A stretch of DNA of 64,000 nucleotides, from assembly GCF_030504625.1 (NCBI RefSeq), contig NZ_JAUKWH010000002.1, forward strand, positions 62,001 through 126,000. Reading direction: 5' to 3'. Position numbers and translations under genes: made by a program. Source of the DNA: Neisseria sp. MVDL19-042950. GTDB taxonomy: Bacteria; Pseudomonadota; Gammaproteobacteria; Burkholderiales; Neisseriaceae. Below the pieces are notes generated by a model. That model was given only the letters and a program-made list of their open reading frames with translations, was not told the DNA's origin and did not search any database. Below, piece after piece: positions 36,172-44,951 of the stretch (position 1 is the first letter of the stretch; every line of letters starts with the position of its first letter).

Positions 36172-36549
36172 TCAGCGGAACATCTGCACCGTCGTCATGC
36201 CCAGCGCCGTCAGCAGCAGCGAGCCGAACAAATGCAGCGAAGCCGTGGCCGCCGCCGCGCCCCAACGCTGCATCTGCAACATGCCCACCACTTCGAGCGA
36301 AAAGCCTGAAAAAGTGGTTAAGCTGCCTAAAAATCCGGTGATGAGCAGCAAACGCCAATGCGGGCTGAGGGCGGGAAACAGTTCGGACACGGCGGCGGCA
36401 ACGCCGATGATGTATGCTCCCAGCCAGTTGGCGGCCAGCGTGCCGAAAGCCGCCCATGAAAGCGTGTGCGCGAACCACAAGCCCAAAGCCCAGCGCAACA
36501 CCGCACCGAAGGCCGCGCCGATAATGATGGCGGAAAGATTGTTTAACAT
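36172..36549 (-). CDS. crcB: Fluoride channel subunit
   Basis: A 125-residue protein with four hydrophobic helices. GAVLRWALG, LAANWLGAYIIG and TGFLGSLTTFSGFSLEVV carry the conserved Asn and Phe/Thr residues of the Fluc/CrcB fluoride channel, which works as an antiparallel dimer. It is a single gene convergent with nnrE. I looked upstream for a fluoride riboswitch and did not see one. Confidence 0.92.
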   Translation of the reverse strand: MLNNLSAIIIGAAFGAVLRWALGLWFAHTLSWAAFGTLAANWLGAYIIGVAAAVSELFPALSPHWRLLLITGFLGSLTTFSGFSLEVVGMLQMQRWGAAAATASLHLFGSLLLTALGMTTVQMFR

Positions 36550-36576
36550 TTTGTTTTACCGTGTGTTTATATTGCA

Positions 36577-36610
36577 GAGGCCGTCTGAAAACATGTTTCG
36601 GACGGCCTGA
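36577..36610. repeat. Imperfect DUS pair between crcB and the CbiM-like gene
   Basis: A forward DUS faces TTCGGACGGCCT, a copy with one changed base. They lie upstream of crcB and downstream of the CbiM-like gene, so the hairpin could end the latter. Confidence 0.55.
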
Positions 36611-36614
36611 GATT

Positions 36615-37301
36615 TTATGATTTCCAAATCTCGTTTTCAGAGCGCAGATAACGGTCGTCGTCGAAAGTTGCCAAAAACTGCGGACGCAAAGCCACGAAAA
36701 TGGCAGTGAAAATGCCGGTTAAAAAAGCCTCGCCCCATGCAAGTAGAAAAAATACGGGGAATACGGATGTCCACAACACTTCGCCCGAATACGCCTGCAC
36801 CGTTTGCAGCAGCGCCGCCAAAAGAGCGCCGGTCAGCATCATACCAAGGGCGGCGGCAATAAAGCCGTTGAAAAAGATATAGACAAACAGATTGGCCGGC
36901 AGTTTGGCGGCAATACGGCGGCACAGCAGGTTCAGTGCAGCGGAAGGCAGAATGAGAAACAGCACGTTCAGGCTTACCGCATGCAGGTTTTCCGCCCCGT
37001 GCAGCCAAGTATAGGGCACCAGCAGCAGCGCGCCCAACCACAAAGCGGCGGGTGCGCCGAGCATCAGCGCGGCAAGACTGATGCCGAGCAGGTGGAAATT
37101 CATGCCTGCAAGCTGCCCGCCGCCCACGCCCGCGTTCAAGCTCCACAGCACCGATAAAAACACCGCCGCCACACCCGCCGCGGCAGGCCGTGCGGACACG
37201 GCGGCAAAAGCAGGTTTGGCACAAGCGGCCAGCAAGGCGGCCAAAATAAAATGTGCGGCAAGCGCGGGTGCGGGGGTGAACCACGCAGCAAGAAAATTCA
37301 T
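36615..37301 (-). CDS. CbiM-like energy-coupling-factor transporter membrane protein
   Basis: A 228-residue protein with about seven hydrophobic helices. The block LWSLNAGVGGGQLAGMNFHLLGISLAALMLGAP and TWLHGAENLHAVSLN is typical of the CbiM-like permeases of proteobacteria, of the cobalt/nickel transport family. The classic N-terminal MHIPDG metal motif of CbiM is absent here (it starts MNFLAAWFTPAPALAAHF), so the metal site may differ or be lost. ATG 37301 with AGGA upstream was chosen over a start at 37622 that translates a DUS. No ATPase partner is adjacent. Confidence 0.78.
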   Translation of the reverse strand: MNFLAAWFTPAPALAAHFILAALLAACAKPAFAAVSARPAAAGVAAVFLSVLWSLNAGVGGGQLAGMNFHLLGISLAALMLGAPAALWLGALLLVPYTWLHGAENLHAVSLNVLFLILPSAALNLLCRRIAAKLPANLFVYIFFNGFIAAALGMMLTGALLAALLQTVQAYSGEVLWTSVFPVFFLLAWGEAFLTGIFTAIFVALRPQFLATFDDDRYLRSENEIWKS

Positions 37302-37487
37302 AAAAATCCTGCGAAAAAGGGATCGGAGAAATCCGGTTATTATACAGATGCGCGGCGGCGGGAAAGCGGGAAAACACGTTTCAGACGGCCTCAAGCCGGC
37401 ATCATATCGCTGCGGCCCGTTTGGCACGGCTTGTTTCCGCCGCATCGGGTTTGTTATAGTGAGGCCGTCTGAAAAAGGATAAATACC

Positions 37488-38249
37488 ATGTCGAACACGC
37501 TTGAAATCATTGCCGTTCCCGCTTTCAACGACAACTACATCTGGTTGGCGGTACATCAAAACCGCGCCGCCTGCATCGACCCCGGCGATGCCGCGCCCGT
37601 GCTGGATTATCTGCAAAAGCACGGCTTAACGTTGGCCCAAATCTGGATCACCCATGCCCATCACGACCACACCGGCGGAGTGGCCGCTTTGAAAAAAGCG
37701 TTTCCGGCCTGCACGGTTTACGGCAGCCGCGACATTACCGGTGTGGATGAAACGGTGGGAGAGGGCGGCAAATTCGAGTTCGGCGGGCATGCCGTCGAAG
37801 TATGGGCCACGCCGGGGCATACCGACTCCCATTTGGGCTATCTGCTGAATCTTTCAGACGGCCTGCACGTTTTTTGCGGCGACACCTTGTTTTCAGCCGG
37901 CTGCGGGCGCGTGTTCACCGGCACCGCGGCGCAACTTTTCGCCAGCCTGCAACGTTACAACGGTTTGCCCGAGCACACCTTGTTTTATCCCGCCCACGAA
38001 TACACCGCCGCCAACCTGCGCTTTGCCGCCCATATCGAACCCGATAATCCCGATATTCAGACGGCCTTAGCACAGGCAAACCGCACGCCGACCTTGCCGG
38101 TTACGCTGGCGCACGAGCGCAAAATCAATCCGTTTCTGCGCACGGCAAAACCCGAAGTGGCGGCGAGAACGGCCGAGTTGTCGGACGTAGGGCTAAACGG
38201 AGAAGCGGCGGTTTTCGCGGCGTTGAGGGAATTGAAAAACAGTTTTTAA
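37488..38249 (+). CDS. gloB: Hydroxyacylglutathione hydrolase (glyoxalase II)
   Basis: A 253-residue zinc enzyme hydrolysing lactoylglutathione to lactate and glutathione. It has VPAFNDNYIWLA, WITHAHHDHTGGVA (the metal motif, about residues 53-66), ATPGHTDSHLGYL and FCGDTLFSAGCGRVF, then a late HNP-type motif FYPAHEYTAANL. A start with AAGGATAAATACC upstream is good. The glutathione link fits gshB in the window, although the genes are 13 kb apart. Confidence 0.93.
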   Translation: MSNTLEIIAVPAFNDNYIWLAVHQNRAACIDPGDAAPVLDYLQKHGLTLAQIWITHAHHDHTGGVAALKKAFPACTVYGSRDITGVDETVGEGGKFEFGGHAVEVWATPGHTDSHLGYLLNLSDGLHVFCGDTLFSAGCGRVFTGTAAQLFASLQRYNGLPEHTLFYPAHEYTAANLRFAAHIEPDNPDIQTALAQANRTPTLPVTLAHERKINPFLRTAKPEVAARTAELSDVGLNGEAAVFAALRELKNSF

Positions 38250-38263
38250 CCGCATGGATTGAG

Positions 38264-38297
38264 AGAGGCCGTCTGAAACATGTTTTCAGACGGCCTT
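38264..38297. terminator. DUS hairpin after gloB
   Basis: AGAGGCCGTCTGAAACATG and its complement TTTTCAGACGGCCTTT form the hairpin, 15 bases past the stop. Confidence 0.7.
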
Positions 38298-38456
38298 TGT
38301 ATCATCGCGAAGCACGGGTAAGAAGAGACGGCTTTGCCGTATTCGGGCGGCGGGCGGGCTGTTTTTTCTGCCGGAAAGAGCCGCCGGCTGCCATACGCAG
38401 GCTGAGACCGAATATGGCGAGCCGTGATAAAGCAGGTTTATTCAGTTGCCGCGGTT

Positions 38457-39302
38457 TTATTTGATTTGCGCATCGAAAACAAACCGCGCTCCGTCGTCTT
38501 GCCGCAAAATTTCCGTCAGCACGGGCAGGGTTTCTCGAAGCTGTTGTGCGAGCAGATAAGGCGGGGTGATCACAAACATGCCGCTACCGTGCATGCCGAA
38601 ACCGTCGGCGCGGGGGGCGTGCACATGCAGTTCGGCGTGCAGATAATTGTCGGGCGACAGTTTTTTGAGTTGTTCCGGCAGCTTGCGGCTTTCTTCGCGG
38701 CTCAGGCAGGGATACCACACCAGATAGCAGCCCGATTCAAAGCGTTTTCGAGCTTCTTTCAAGGTGTGAACCACGCGGGCGTAGTCTTGTTTTTCTTCGT
38801 AGGGCGGGTCGATCAGCACCACGGCACGGCGGGTGGGCGGCGGCAGCAAGGCAATCAAGCCTTGGTAGCTGTCGGCCTGCGTGATTTGCCCGCGACTGCC
38901 CAAGCGGGCTTCATGCATATTGTTTTGCAGATGCTGGAAATCGGCAGGGTGCAGTTCAAACAGCCGCAATTTGTCGTTCGGGCGGGTGAGCGATTGCGCC
39001 AGCCACGGCGAGCCGCAGTATAAATTCGGCGCGGGCAGAATGTTTTTCAGACGGCCTGTGAAGTTTTGCAGCGGCTCCGGCAGATTGGCGGCCTGTTGCA
39101 GCAGGGCGATGCCTTGTTTGTATTCGCCGACTTTCTGCGCTTCGTTGCCGTGCAAATCATACAAACCGGCATCGCTGTGGGTGTCGATATACCAATAAGG
39201 TTTGTCTTTGCGGTTGAAGTAATCCAGTGTGAGATACAGCACGAAATGTTTGAGCATATCGGCATGGTTGCCGGCGTGGAAGGCGTGGCGGTAGCTGAGC
39301 AT
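38457..39302 (-). CDS. rlmJ: 23S rRNA (adenine-2030-N6) methyltransferase
   Basis: A 281-residue Rossmann-fold methyltransferase. The N-terminal MLSYRHAFHAGNHADMLKHFVLYL and IDTHSDAGLYDLHG (SAM-binding, about residues 43-56) match RlmJ, and the catalytic motif is in VLIDPPYEEKQDY (about 160-172, DPPY). It modifies A2030 in 23S rRNA in E. coli. Between gloB and the gene, 38298-38456 holds no gene that I can support. Confidence 0.93.
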   Translation of the reverse strand: MLSYRHAFHAGNHADMLKHFVLYLTLDYFNRKDKPYWYIDTHSDAGLYDLHGNEAQKVGEYKQGIALLQQAANLPEPLQNFTGRLKNILPAPNLYCGSPWLAQSLTRPNDKLRLFELHPADFQHLQNNMHEARLGSRGQITQADSYQGLIALLPPPTRRAVVLIDPPYEEKQDYARVVHTLKEARKRFESGCYLVWYPCLSREESRKLPEQLKKLSPDNYLHAELHVHAPRADGFGMHGSGMFVITPPYLLAQQLRETLPVLTEILRQDDGARFVFDAQIK

Positions 39303-39394
39303 AGTGGCGGGGCCGTCTGAAAAAGTTTGATGGAGAAGGCGCTATTTTACGGGATTTTCGGATTGCAGGCTTGCGGAGAAACGGCCAAATGTTG

Positions 39395-39440
39395 CAGGCC
39401 GTCTGAAAACGGTTTGCTTTCCGGTTTTCAGACGGCCTGT
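39395..39440. terminator. DUS hairpin after the Gcr-family gene
   Basis: GCAGGCCGTCTGAAAACGG and CCGGTTTTCAGACGGCCTG form a long stem. It lies 23 bases past the stop of the minus-strand gene, with a short gene-free stretch to the rlmJ start. Confidence 0.7.
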
Positions 39441-39462
39441 TTGTGTGGTCGGCAAGAACAGC

Positions 39463-41487
39463 TTATTTTTTATCGTCTTTTTCTTTTTCATCCGCTTTGG
39501 CCGTTTTGATGGTTTGCGCGGCCGTCTGAACAGGAAAAATCAGGCTGAGCGGGTTGGCTTTTATCTGCTGCCATATGCTTTTGATTAATTTCGGAATGCT
39601 GTCGATGCTGGTGTCGCGGGCGCGCAGGGCAACAAACAGCGCCAGCATGAAGCTCACCCATAAATTCACCAAGCCGATCAGCAGCACGTTCGCCAGATTG
39701 ACGAAGAAAGACAGCACGCCGATATGCCCGCTCACCGCCGCATAACCGATGTTGGCCGAAGAGAAGGCCACATGGCGGATGTCGAGCGGCAGGTTGAGCA
39801 AGTGGCCGAAATAGCCGGTCATGCCCAGCAGCATGCCGAAGACGAAATTTCCTGCCAGCGAGCCGTAATTGGCGTGCATGTATTCGGCAAAGCGCGTGCG
39901 TGCGGCGGCAGGCAGAAATTTCTTTAAAAACGGGTTCACCGTGAGGCGGCGGCGCAGGTCGAGATAAGCGGCGCGGTTGTCGAAAAAGCCCGCAATAATG
40001 CCCGAGCAAAACAGCCAAACGCCGGCAATGGCGGCATACCACAGCGTAGGTTGGGTAAACGGCTCCACCGATTTGATCTGGTAGGCGACATTGTCCGCAT
40101 CCAACAGCGGTTGTGCGGTTTGGGTGGCGTAAACCACGGCAATCAAGGCGGCGAGCAGCACGGCCACGCTCACGTTGCCGAATACGGCCACGCTTTGCGA
40201 GCGGAATACATCCACCAGCAGTTTGGAAAGTTTGAGCTCCACCACACGGCCTTTTTCGTTGCGTTCCACCTGTTCGGCAAAGCTGGCGGCAGTCATGGCG
40301 GGCTGCTTGGTTGCTACGGTGAAGTGCAGCATGTGGATCAGCATAAAGCCGATGCCGTAGTTCAGGCCGTTTAAAAGCGAAGTGGCGAATTCGCCGAAGC
40401 CCATTCCGCCGATATGGATTTTGTTTAACGCCATCAGTGCGATCAAAACGCCGCCGCCGGCAGCCGAGCGCAACATCGCCCAGTATTCCTTGCGTGTGCG
40501 CGTGATGTAATGTTCGCCGTGGCCGCTTTTGTTTTCGCTGATGCTTTTGGCCAACATTTTGATGCTGCGGCGGCGCAGCAGGGTGGTGCTGTGCTGTTCG
40601 ACGGCGGCGATAACCATTGAATTCATCAGTTTGATGGCCAAACGGCGTTGGTCTTCGGGGCGGGTTTGGATTTCCAGCAGCAGGCTCAACCGCTCTAAAG
40701 TTTGCGACAAACGCTCAAGCAGGTGCGCCACCTTAACCGACGAGCCGGAACCTGCACCCGTGCCTTTTCTTTGCAGGCGTTCTACTTGGTTGCGGCATTG
40801 GTCGAGCATCACCTCGATGTGGGCCGTGTCGTAAAGCGAGGTTTCGGTTTGGTAATGTTCCACCAATTTGGCGGTTTCGCGCTTGAGGGCCACAAACGGC
40901 GAATCGACATCCAGCAGGCGAGGTTCGATGCGTATCAGGCTGGGTTCGAGTTCTTCCGCCGCCACCCATACCGACAACATCTCCAGCGCATGCAGTCTTT
41001 CCTGAGTAAGCTGCCGCGAAGCGGATTGCACGATATTCGGATCGGCATGTGCCAGCAGAAGTTGGTGAAGGTTCAGCCATTGGCGCAGATGGATGCTTTG
41101 CAGCCATTTTTCGTCGTTTTGCGAGCGGAAAAGATGCAGAAACACATCTTGCAGGTTGTTCAAATCTTTATAAGAAGGGCTGAAACGCTCGTAAAGACGG
41201 ATGCCGAGTTCGCGGCTGAAACCGCTTCTCGAAAAAATGCCCAAACCCACCAATGCCGGATAAATGTGCACTTTGGTCAGCCACGCGTAAAAACGGCTGC
41301 CGAAAGTGCCGCATAATGTTTTATCGCGCTCCAGCGTGTGCAAAAGCATATCCAGTCTGCCCGAAGCATGGCGGACGCCGCCTTTGCGTAAAAAATCGAT
41401 AATCGCGTTGAGTATGGTAACGAAGTCGGTGGTTTCCAAACTTTCGGCAAGCAGCGTGTGTAAAGACTGAGGCGTTATTTTTTTCAT
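39463..41487 (-). CDS. gcr: Gcr-family membrane protein (annotated elsewhere as site-specific recombinase)
   Basis: A 674-residue protein. The first 330 residues are soluble and helical; from about residue 335 (GGGVLIALMALNKIHIGG) come several membrane segments, for example FGNVSVAVLLAALIAVVYA, WYAAIAGVWLFCSGIIAGFF and NLANVLLIGLVNLWVSFMLALFVALRARDT. The best match I know is the neisserial Gcr / SpecificRecomb family. I see no recombinase catalytic motif (no Tyr-recombinase or resolvase pattern), and the helices argue for an inner-membrane protein, so the old name is probably misleading. The C-terminus is Lys/Asp-rich (ADEKEKDDKK). Confidence 0.75.
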   Translation of the reverse strand: MKKITPQSLHTLLAESLETTDFVTILNAIIDFLRKGGVRHASGRLDMLLHTLERDKTLCGTFGSRFYAWLTKVHIYPALVGLGIFSRSGFSRELGIRLYERFSPSYKDLNNLQDVFLHLFRSQNDEKWLQSIHLRQWLNLHQLLLAHADPNIVQSASRQLTQERLHALEMLSVWVAAEELEPSLIRIEPRLLDVDSPFVALKRETAKLVEHYQTETSLYDTAHIEVMLDQCRNQVERLQRKGTGAGSGSSVKVAHLLERLSQTLERLSLLLEIQTRPEDQRRLAIKLMNSMVIAAVEQHSTTLLRRRSIKMLAKSISENKSGHGEHYITRTRKEYWAMLRSAAGGGVLIALMALNKIHIGGMGFGEFATSLLNGLNYGIGFMLIHMLHFTVATKQPAMTAASFAEQVERNEKGRVVELKLSKLLVDVFRSQSVAVFGNVSVAVLLAALIAVVYATQTAQPLLDADNVAYQIKSVEPFTQPTLWYAAIAGVWLFCSGIIAGFFDNRAAYLDLRRRLTVNPFLKKFLPAAARTRFAEYMHANYGSLAGNFVFGMLLGMTGYFGHLLNLPLDIRHVAFSSANIGYAAVSGHIGVLSFFVNLANVLLIGLVNLWVSFMLALFVALRARDTSIDSIPKLIKSIWQQIKANPLSLIFPVQTAAQTIKTAKADEKEKDDKK

Positions 41488-41640
41488 TCGTATAAATGTA
41501 ACAGCTTGATTGTGTTGGGTACAAATAAGGACGATTGGATGAAATTACAGCATTTTATTGAAAAATAAACGGCAAAGTAAATGCACGGCGTTGAAAAACA
41601 GGAAATTTATTCTATGTTGAAATCATGAAACCAAAGTGCA

Positions 41641-41668
41641 AAGGCCGTCTGAAATTTCAGACGGCCTG
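41641..41668. terminator. DUS hairpin after dinB
   Basis: AAGGCCGTCTGAAATTTCAGACGGCCT is almost loop-free, 17 bases past the dinB stop. The 197-base gap to the Gcr gene start has nothing else. Confidence 0.7.
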
Positions 41669-41684
41669 CTTTTGTCGGTCGGGT

Positions 41685-42746
41685 TTAATCGTTCCACAAA
41701 GTTTGCTGTTTCCCTTCCGGCATCAAATGCCCGACACCGATACCGATGAGTCGAAAAGCATCTTCGTTTTGCACGGGTACGCGTTTAACCAGCGTGTGTG
41801 CGGCCTCCGATAAAGCCGCGGCATCAGGCAGGACCGAAGAATATGTGAGCGAACGGGTGATGATGCGGAAATCGGCCGTTTTCAGTTTTAAGGTAACGCT
41901 GCGCGCCAGCACGTTTTTACGTTTGATTTGCTTCCACAAATCGTCTGCCAAGTGGGGCAGGTGTTTTACCGTATCCGCCAGCGGCAAATCTTCGGGCAGG
42001 GTGATTTCGGTAGAAATCTGCAAACGCTCGTGGCTCGGTTTTACCGGCCGCTCATCGTTGCCGCGCGCCAGATCATATAAACGATAACCGTAGCGGCCGA
42101 AATAATGCAGCAGTTCTCCCCGTTCGAAACGGCGGAGGTCGCCCGCCGTGTGCATGCCGAGGGCGTTCATCTTCTGCAATGTTACCTTGCCCACGCCAGG
42201 GATTTTGCCGAGCGGGAGTGTTTCCAAAAATGCGTCCGCATGCTGCGGCGGCAATACAAATTGTCCGTTGGGTTTGCGCCAGTCGGAAGCGATTTTGGCA
42301 AGGAATTTGTTGGATGCGACACCCGCCGAAGCAGTCAGGCCGGTTTCATTGAAAATTTCCGCCCGGATTCTGCGGGCGACTTCGCTGGCATAAGCGATTC
42401 CGGCAAAATTGCGGGTAACGTCAAGATAAGCCTCATCTAACGAAAGCGGTTCGATTAAATCGGTATAGCGTGCAAAGATACCGTGGATTTGGCGCGAGAT
42501 TTCACGGTAAAGTTCAAAATTCGGCGGTATGTAAACAGCTTGCGGACACAGCCGTTTGGCAGTTGCCACCGACATGGCCGAACGTAATCCGAATTGCCGC
42601 GCTTCATACGAAGCCGCACAAATAACCGAACGGGGGCCGTCCCACGCCACCACAACAGGCTTGCCGCGCAGGTGCGGCTGTTCGCGCAATTCTACCGAGG
42701 CGTAGAAAGCGTCCATATCGATATGGATGATTTTGCGCGTTTGCAT
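41685..42746 (-). CDS. dinB: DNA polymerase IV
   Basis: A 353-residue Y-family polymerase for translesion synthesis. IIHIDMDAFYASVE (residues 6-19) and SLDEAYLDVTR (about 102) supply the catalytic acids; IPGVGKVTLQKMNALG is the helix-hairpin-helix. The extension from the in-frame ATG 42782 runs through a DUS, so ATG 42746 is the better start. No LexA-like box is evident and neisseriae lack an SOS system. Confidence 0.94.
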   Translation of the reverse strand: MQTRKIIHIDMDAFYASVELREQPHLRGKPVVVAWDGPRSVICAASYEARQFGLRSAMSVATAKRLCPQAVYIPPNFELYREISRQIHGIFARYTDLIEPLSLDEAYLDVTRNFAGIAYASEVARRIRAEIFNETGLTASAGVASNKFLAKIASDWRKPNGQFVLPPQHADAFLETLPLGKIPGVGKVTLQKMNALGMHTAGDLRRFERGELLHYFGRYGYRLYDLARGNDERPVKPSHERLQISTEITLPEDLPLADTVKHLPHLADDLWKQIKRKNVLARSVTLKLKTADFRIITRSLTYSSVLPDAAALSEAAHTLVKRVPVQNEDAFRLIGIGVGHLMPEGKQQTLWND

Positions 42747-42830
42747 GGCTGGTGTTTCCGAAAGAGGCCGTCTGAAAAACATATTGTAATACCGTTTTGC
42801 AGCCCGAATCGGGATATTCGGAATATCATA

Positions 42831-42859
42831 TTGCTTTATAAAAACAAAGCCGTTATAAT
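42831..42859 (+). promoter_or_regulatory. Promoter of the rpsF operon
   Basis: TTGCTT and TATAAT are separated by exactly 17 bases, a near-consensus sigma-70 promoter about 70 bases upstream of the rpsF start. Confidence 0.8.
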
Positions 42860-42927
42860 TCCATGTTTTCCAACCTTGCCTTTTACTTTCGCATGGTAAA
42901 AGGATTTAATAGCCGTAAGGAGATAAC

Positions 42928-43305
42928 ATGCGTCATTATGAGATCGTGTTTATCGTTCATCCGGATCAAAGCGAGCAAGTGCCCGCTATGGTTGAGCGTT
43001 ACAAAACCATGATTAACGAAGCAGGCGGTAAAATCCACCGCTTGGAAGATTGGGGCCGCCGCCAACTGGCTTACCCGATTAACAAAATCCACAAAGCACA
43101 CTATGTTTTGATGAACATCGAAACCACTCCCGAAGTGGTTGAGGAGCTGGAAACCGCTTTCCGCTTCAACGATGCCGTATTGCGTCATCTGACCATCAAA
43201 ACCAAACATGCCGTTACCGAAGCTTCTCCGATGATGAAAGAAGAGAAGTCTAAAAACCTGTTGACAGGTGCGGCTAAAGAAGAAACCGAAACAGCCGAAG
43301 CGTAA
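42928..43305 (+). CDS. rpsF: 30S ribosomal protein S6
   Basis: A 125-residue protein with the S6 N-terminus [25 protein letters not shown] and [30 protein letters not shown] (about 32-61). The C-terminal tail is long and acidic (KEETETAEA), normal for this group. AAGGAG lies upstream. It heads the operon with priB, rpsR and rplI, the order common in betaproteobacteria. Confidence 0.98.
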   Translation: MRHYEIVFIVHPDQSEQVPAMVERYKTMINEAGGKIHRLEDWGRRQLAYPINKIHKAHYVLMNIETTPEVVEELETAFRFNDAVLRHLTIKTKHAVTEASPMMKEEKSKNLLTGAAKEETETAEA

Positions 43306-43312
43306 TTAAAGA

Positions 43313-43609
43313 TTGAACAATCTTTTCATCCTTACCGCACAAATCGCCGAATGCGGCAATTTAAGATACACGCCGGCCGGAATTCCCGTGTTGGACGTAA
43401 CGCTGAAACATGAATCATGGCAGCAGGAAAACGGGCAGCAATGCTTGGTTAAATTTGAAATGGCTGCCAAGATTATCGGTAAGGATGCGCTGAAGTGGCA
43501 GCACCGGCAAAATGCAGTAGTGGAAGTCAGCGGATTTTTGGCACAAAAAAGCCAACGCTACCCCAAGCCGGTACTGCGGATACAGAACATTCAAGAATAT
43601 AAAGGTTAA
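43313..43609 (+). CDS. priB: Primosomal replication protein N
   Basis: A 98-residue single-stranded-DNA-binding (OB-fold) protein that helps reload the replicative helicase with Pri[23 protein letters not shown] and the C-terminal [11 protein letters not shown] match neisserial PriB. Translation starts at TTG 43313, seven bases after the rpsF stop, with AAAGA as a weak ribosome site, so it may depend on coupling. Confidence 0.93.
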   Translation: MNNLFILTAQIAECGNLRYTPAGIPVLDVTLKHESWQQENGQQCLVKFEMAAKIIGKDALKWQHRQNAVVEVSGFLAQKSQRYPKPVLRIQNIQEYKG

Positions 43610-43615
43610 ACGACA

Positions 43616-43846
43616 ATGGCTCGTCAATCATTCAAACGTAGAAAATTCTGCCGTTTCACGGCTGAAAAAATCCAAGAAGTCGATTACAAACAAGTTGATC
43701 TGCTGAAAGACTTCATTTCTGAAAACGGTAAAATCATTCCTGCCCGTATCACCGGTACTAAAGCAGGTTACCAACGTCAACTGTCTGTTGCGGTTAAACG
43801 TGCCCGTTTCTTGGCACTGCTGCCTTACACCGACCAACATAAATAA
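43616..43846 (+). CDS. rpsR: 30S ribosomal protein S18
   Basis: A 76-residue protein with the S18 signatures [27 protein letters not shown] and [32 protein letters not shown]. Third gene of the operon; it begins 6 bases after the priB stop. Confidence 0.98.
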   Translation: MARQSFKRRKFCRFTAEKIQEVDYKQVDLLKDFISENGKIIPARITGTKAGYQRQLSVAVKRARFLALLPYTDQHK

Positions 43847-43864
43847 TTGACGGAGATTAGTAAG

Positions 43865-44317
43865 ATGCAAATTATTCTGTTAGAAAAAATCGGTGGTTTG
43901 GGCAACTTGGGCGACGTGGTTACCGTTAAAAACGGTTATGCCCGCAACTTTTTGATTCCGAGCGGTAAAGCAAAACGCGCTACAGAAGCCAACATGAAAG
44001 AATTTGAAGCCCGCCGCGCCGAATTGGAAGCGAAACAGGCTGAAATTCTGGCTGATGCCAAAGCCCGCCAAGAAAAATTGAATGGTCAAACTATCACTAT
44101 CGCTCAAAAAGCAGGTGTGGATGGCCGCTTGTTCGGTTCGGTTACCAATGCCGATATTGCGGCTGCCGTAGTTGCTGTAGGTATTCAAGCTGCTAAATCG
44201 AACGTTCGTTTGCCTGACGGTCCTTTGAAAGCCGTTGGCGAATATGAAGTTGAAGTGGCTCTGCATACCGATGCCGTTGCTACTGTTACCGTAGCGGTTG
44301 TAGCTGCCGCCGAGTAA
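43865..44317 (+). CDS. rplI: 50S ribosomal protein L9
   Basis: A 150-residue protein: [32 protein letters not shown] is the L9 N-terminal motif, followed by the long connecting helix (about residues 40-75) and a C-domain. ATG 43865 has GGAG upstream and replaces the in-frame TTG 43847 that would lie on the rpsR stop. Last gene of the operon, followed by a DUS terminator. Confidence 0.97.
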   Translation: MQIILLEKIGGLGNLGDVVTVKNGYARNFLIPSGKAKRATEANMKEFEARRAELEAKQAEILADAKARQEKLNGQTITIAQKAGVDGRLFGSVTNADIAAAVVAVGIQAAKSNVRLPDGPLKAVGEYEVEVALHTDAVATVTVAVVAAAE

Positions 44318-44332
44318 TTCGGTTTAAAAAAC

Positions 44333-44369
44333 AAACAGGCCGTCTGAAATTTTCAGACGGCCTGTTTTT
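44333..44369 (+). terminator. Terminator of the rpsF operon (DUS hairpin)
   Basis: AAACAGGCCGTCTGAAA and TTTCAGACGGCCTGTTTTTC form a stem extended beyond the DUS, with a T-tail, 15 bases after the rplI stop. Confidence 0.85.
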
Positions 44370-44471
44370 CTTGTTCTATTGTTAATTCAACCGAATTGAT
44401 ACGGAAAAAGAAGCCTAGCAAATAAATTTTTATTTTTGATACAGGGCAGCAAGTTGTATGGATGGCGAAAG

Positions 44472-44738
44472 TAGTACGGAGCCGATTCTATTGCCGCTTC
44501 GGTGGTTTACAAAATCGTTATCTTCCAACCAAACCAAAGAATAAATTATGAAATATTAACTTTAATAATTATATAATTTATTGACTCTCAGCCACTATGA
44601 AAGCAACCAGCCTGAGCACCTTCTCTAAGTAGTTTTATAGCCAAATAAACTTACAATTGCTACGGCGGTGCTACGCCTTAACTTTAAGAAAATAATTTTG
44701 TAAACTACCGAAGCGGCAATAGAATCGGCTCCGTACTA
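44472..44738. repeat. MITE-like element with 53-base inverted ends
   Basis: The left end 44472-44524 begins TAGTACGGAGCCG, and the right end 44686-44738 is its reverse complement with four differences in 53. Between them are 161 A+T-rich bases. The CGGCTCCGTACTATTCGTAC end resembles intergenic sequence common in Neisseria genomes as I remember it. No open frame and no transposase fits. The rest of the gap 44370-44951 (about 580 bases) is A+T-rich and holds nothing else I can support. Confidence 0.6.
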
Positions 44739-44951
44739 TTCGTACAGCCCGTGCTCCCTGAGGCCCGTTTTCTTGTATGAGTTTAGTTTTCACGGCTTCT
44801 AATATATAGTCATAAAATTTATATATATCAGTAGCTTAATGAATATTCAAGATGTTTGCTTCAAACTCGAATATGACGAACCATGATAAAGTAAGTTTAT
44901 TCATCATAGTCTTATTCATCTTAAATCGAAATGTTTTCAAATTTAGTTAAA

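Noticed and set aside
36550-36614. Fluoride riboswitch upstream of crcB
   Set aside because: No crcB-motif sequence is seen and the gap is very short and taken up by a DUS pair.
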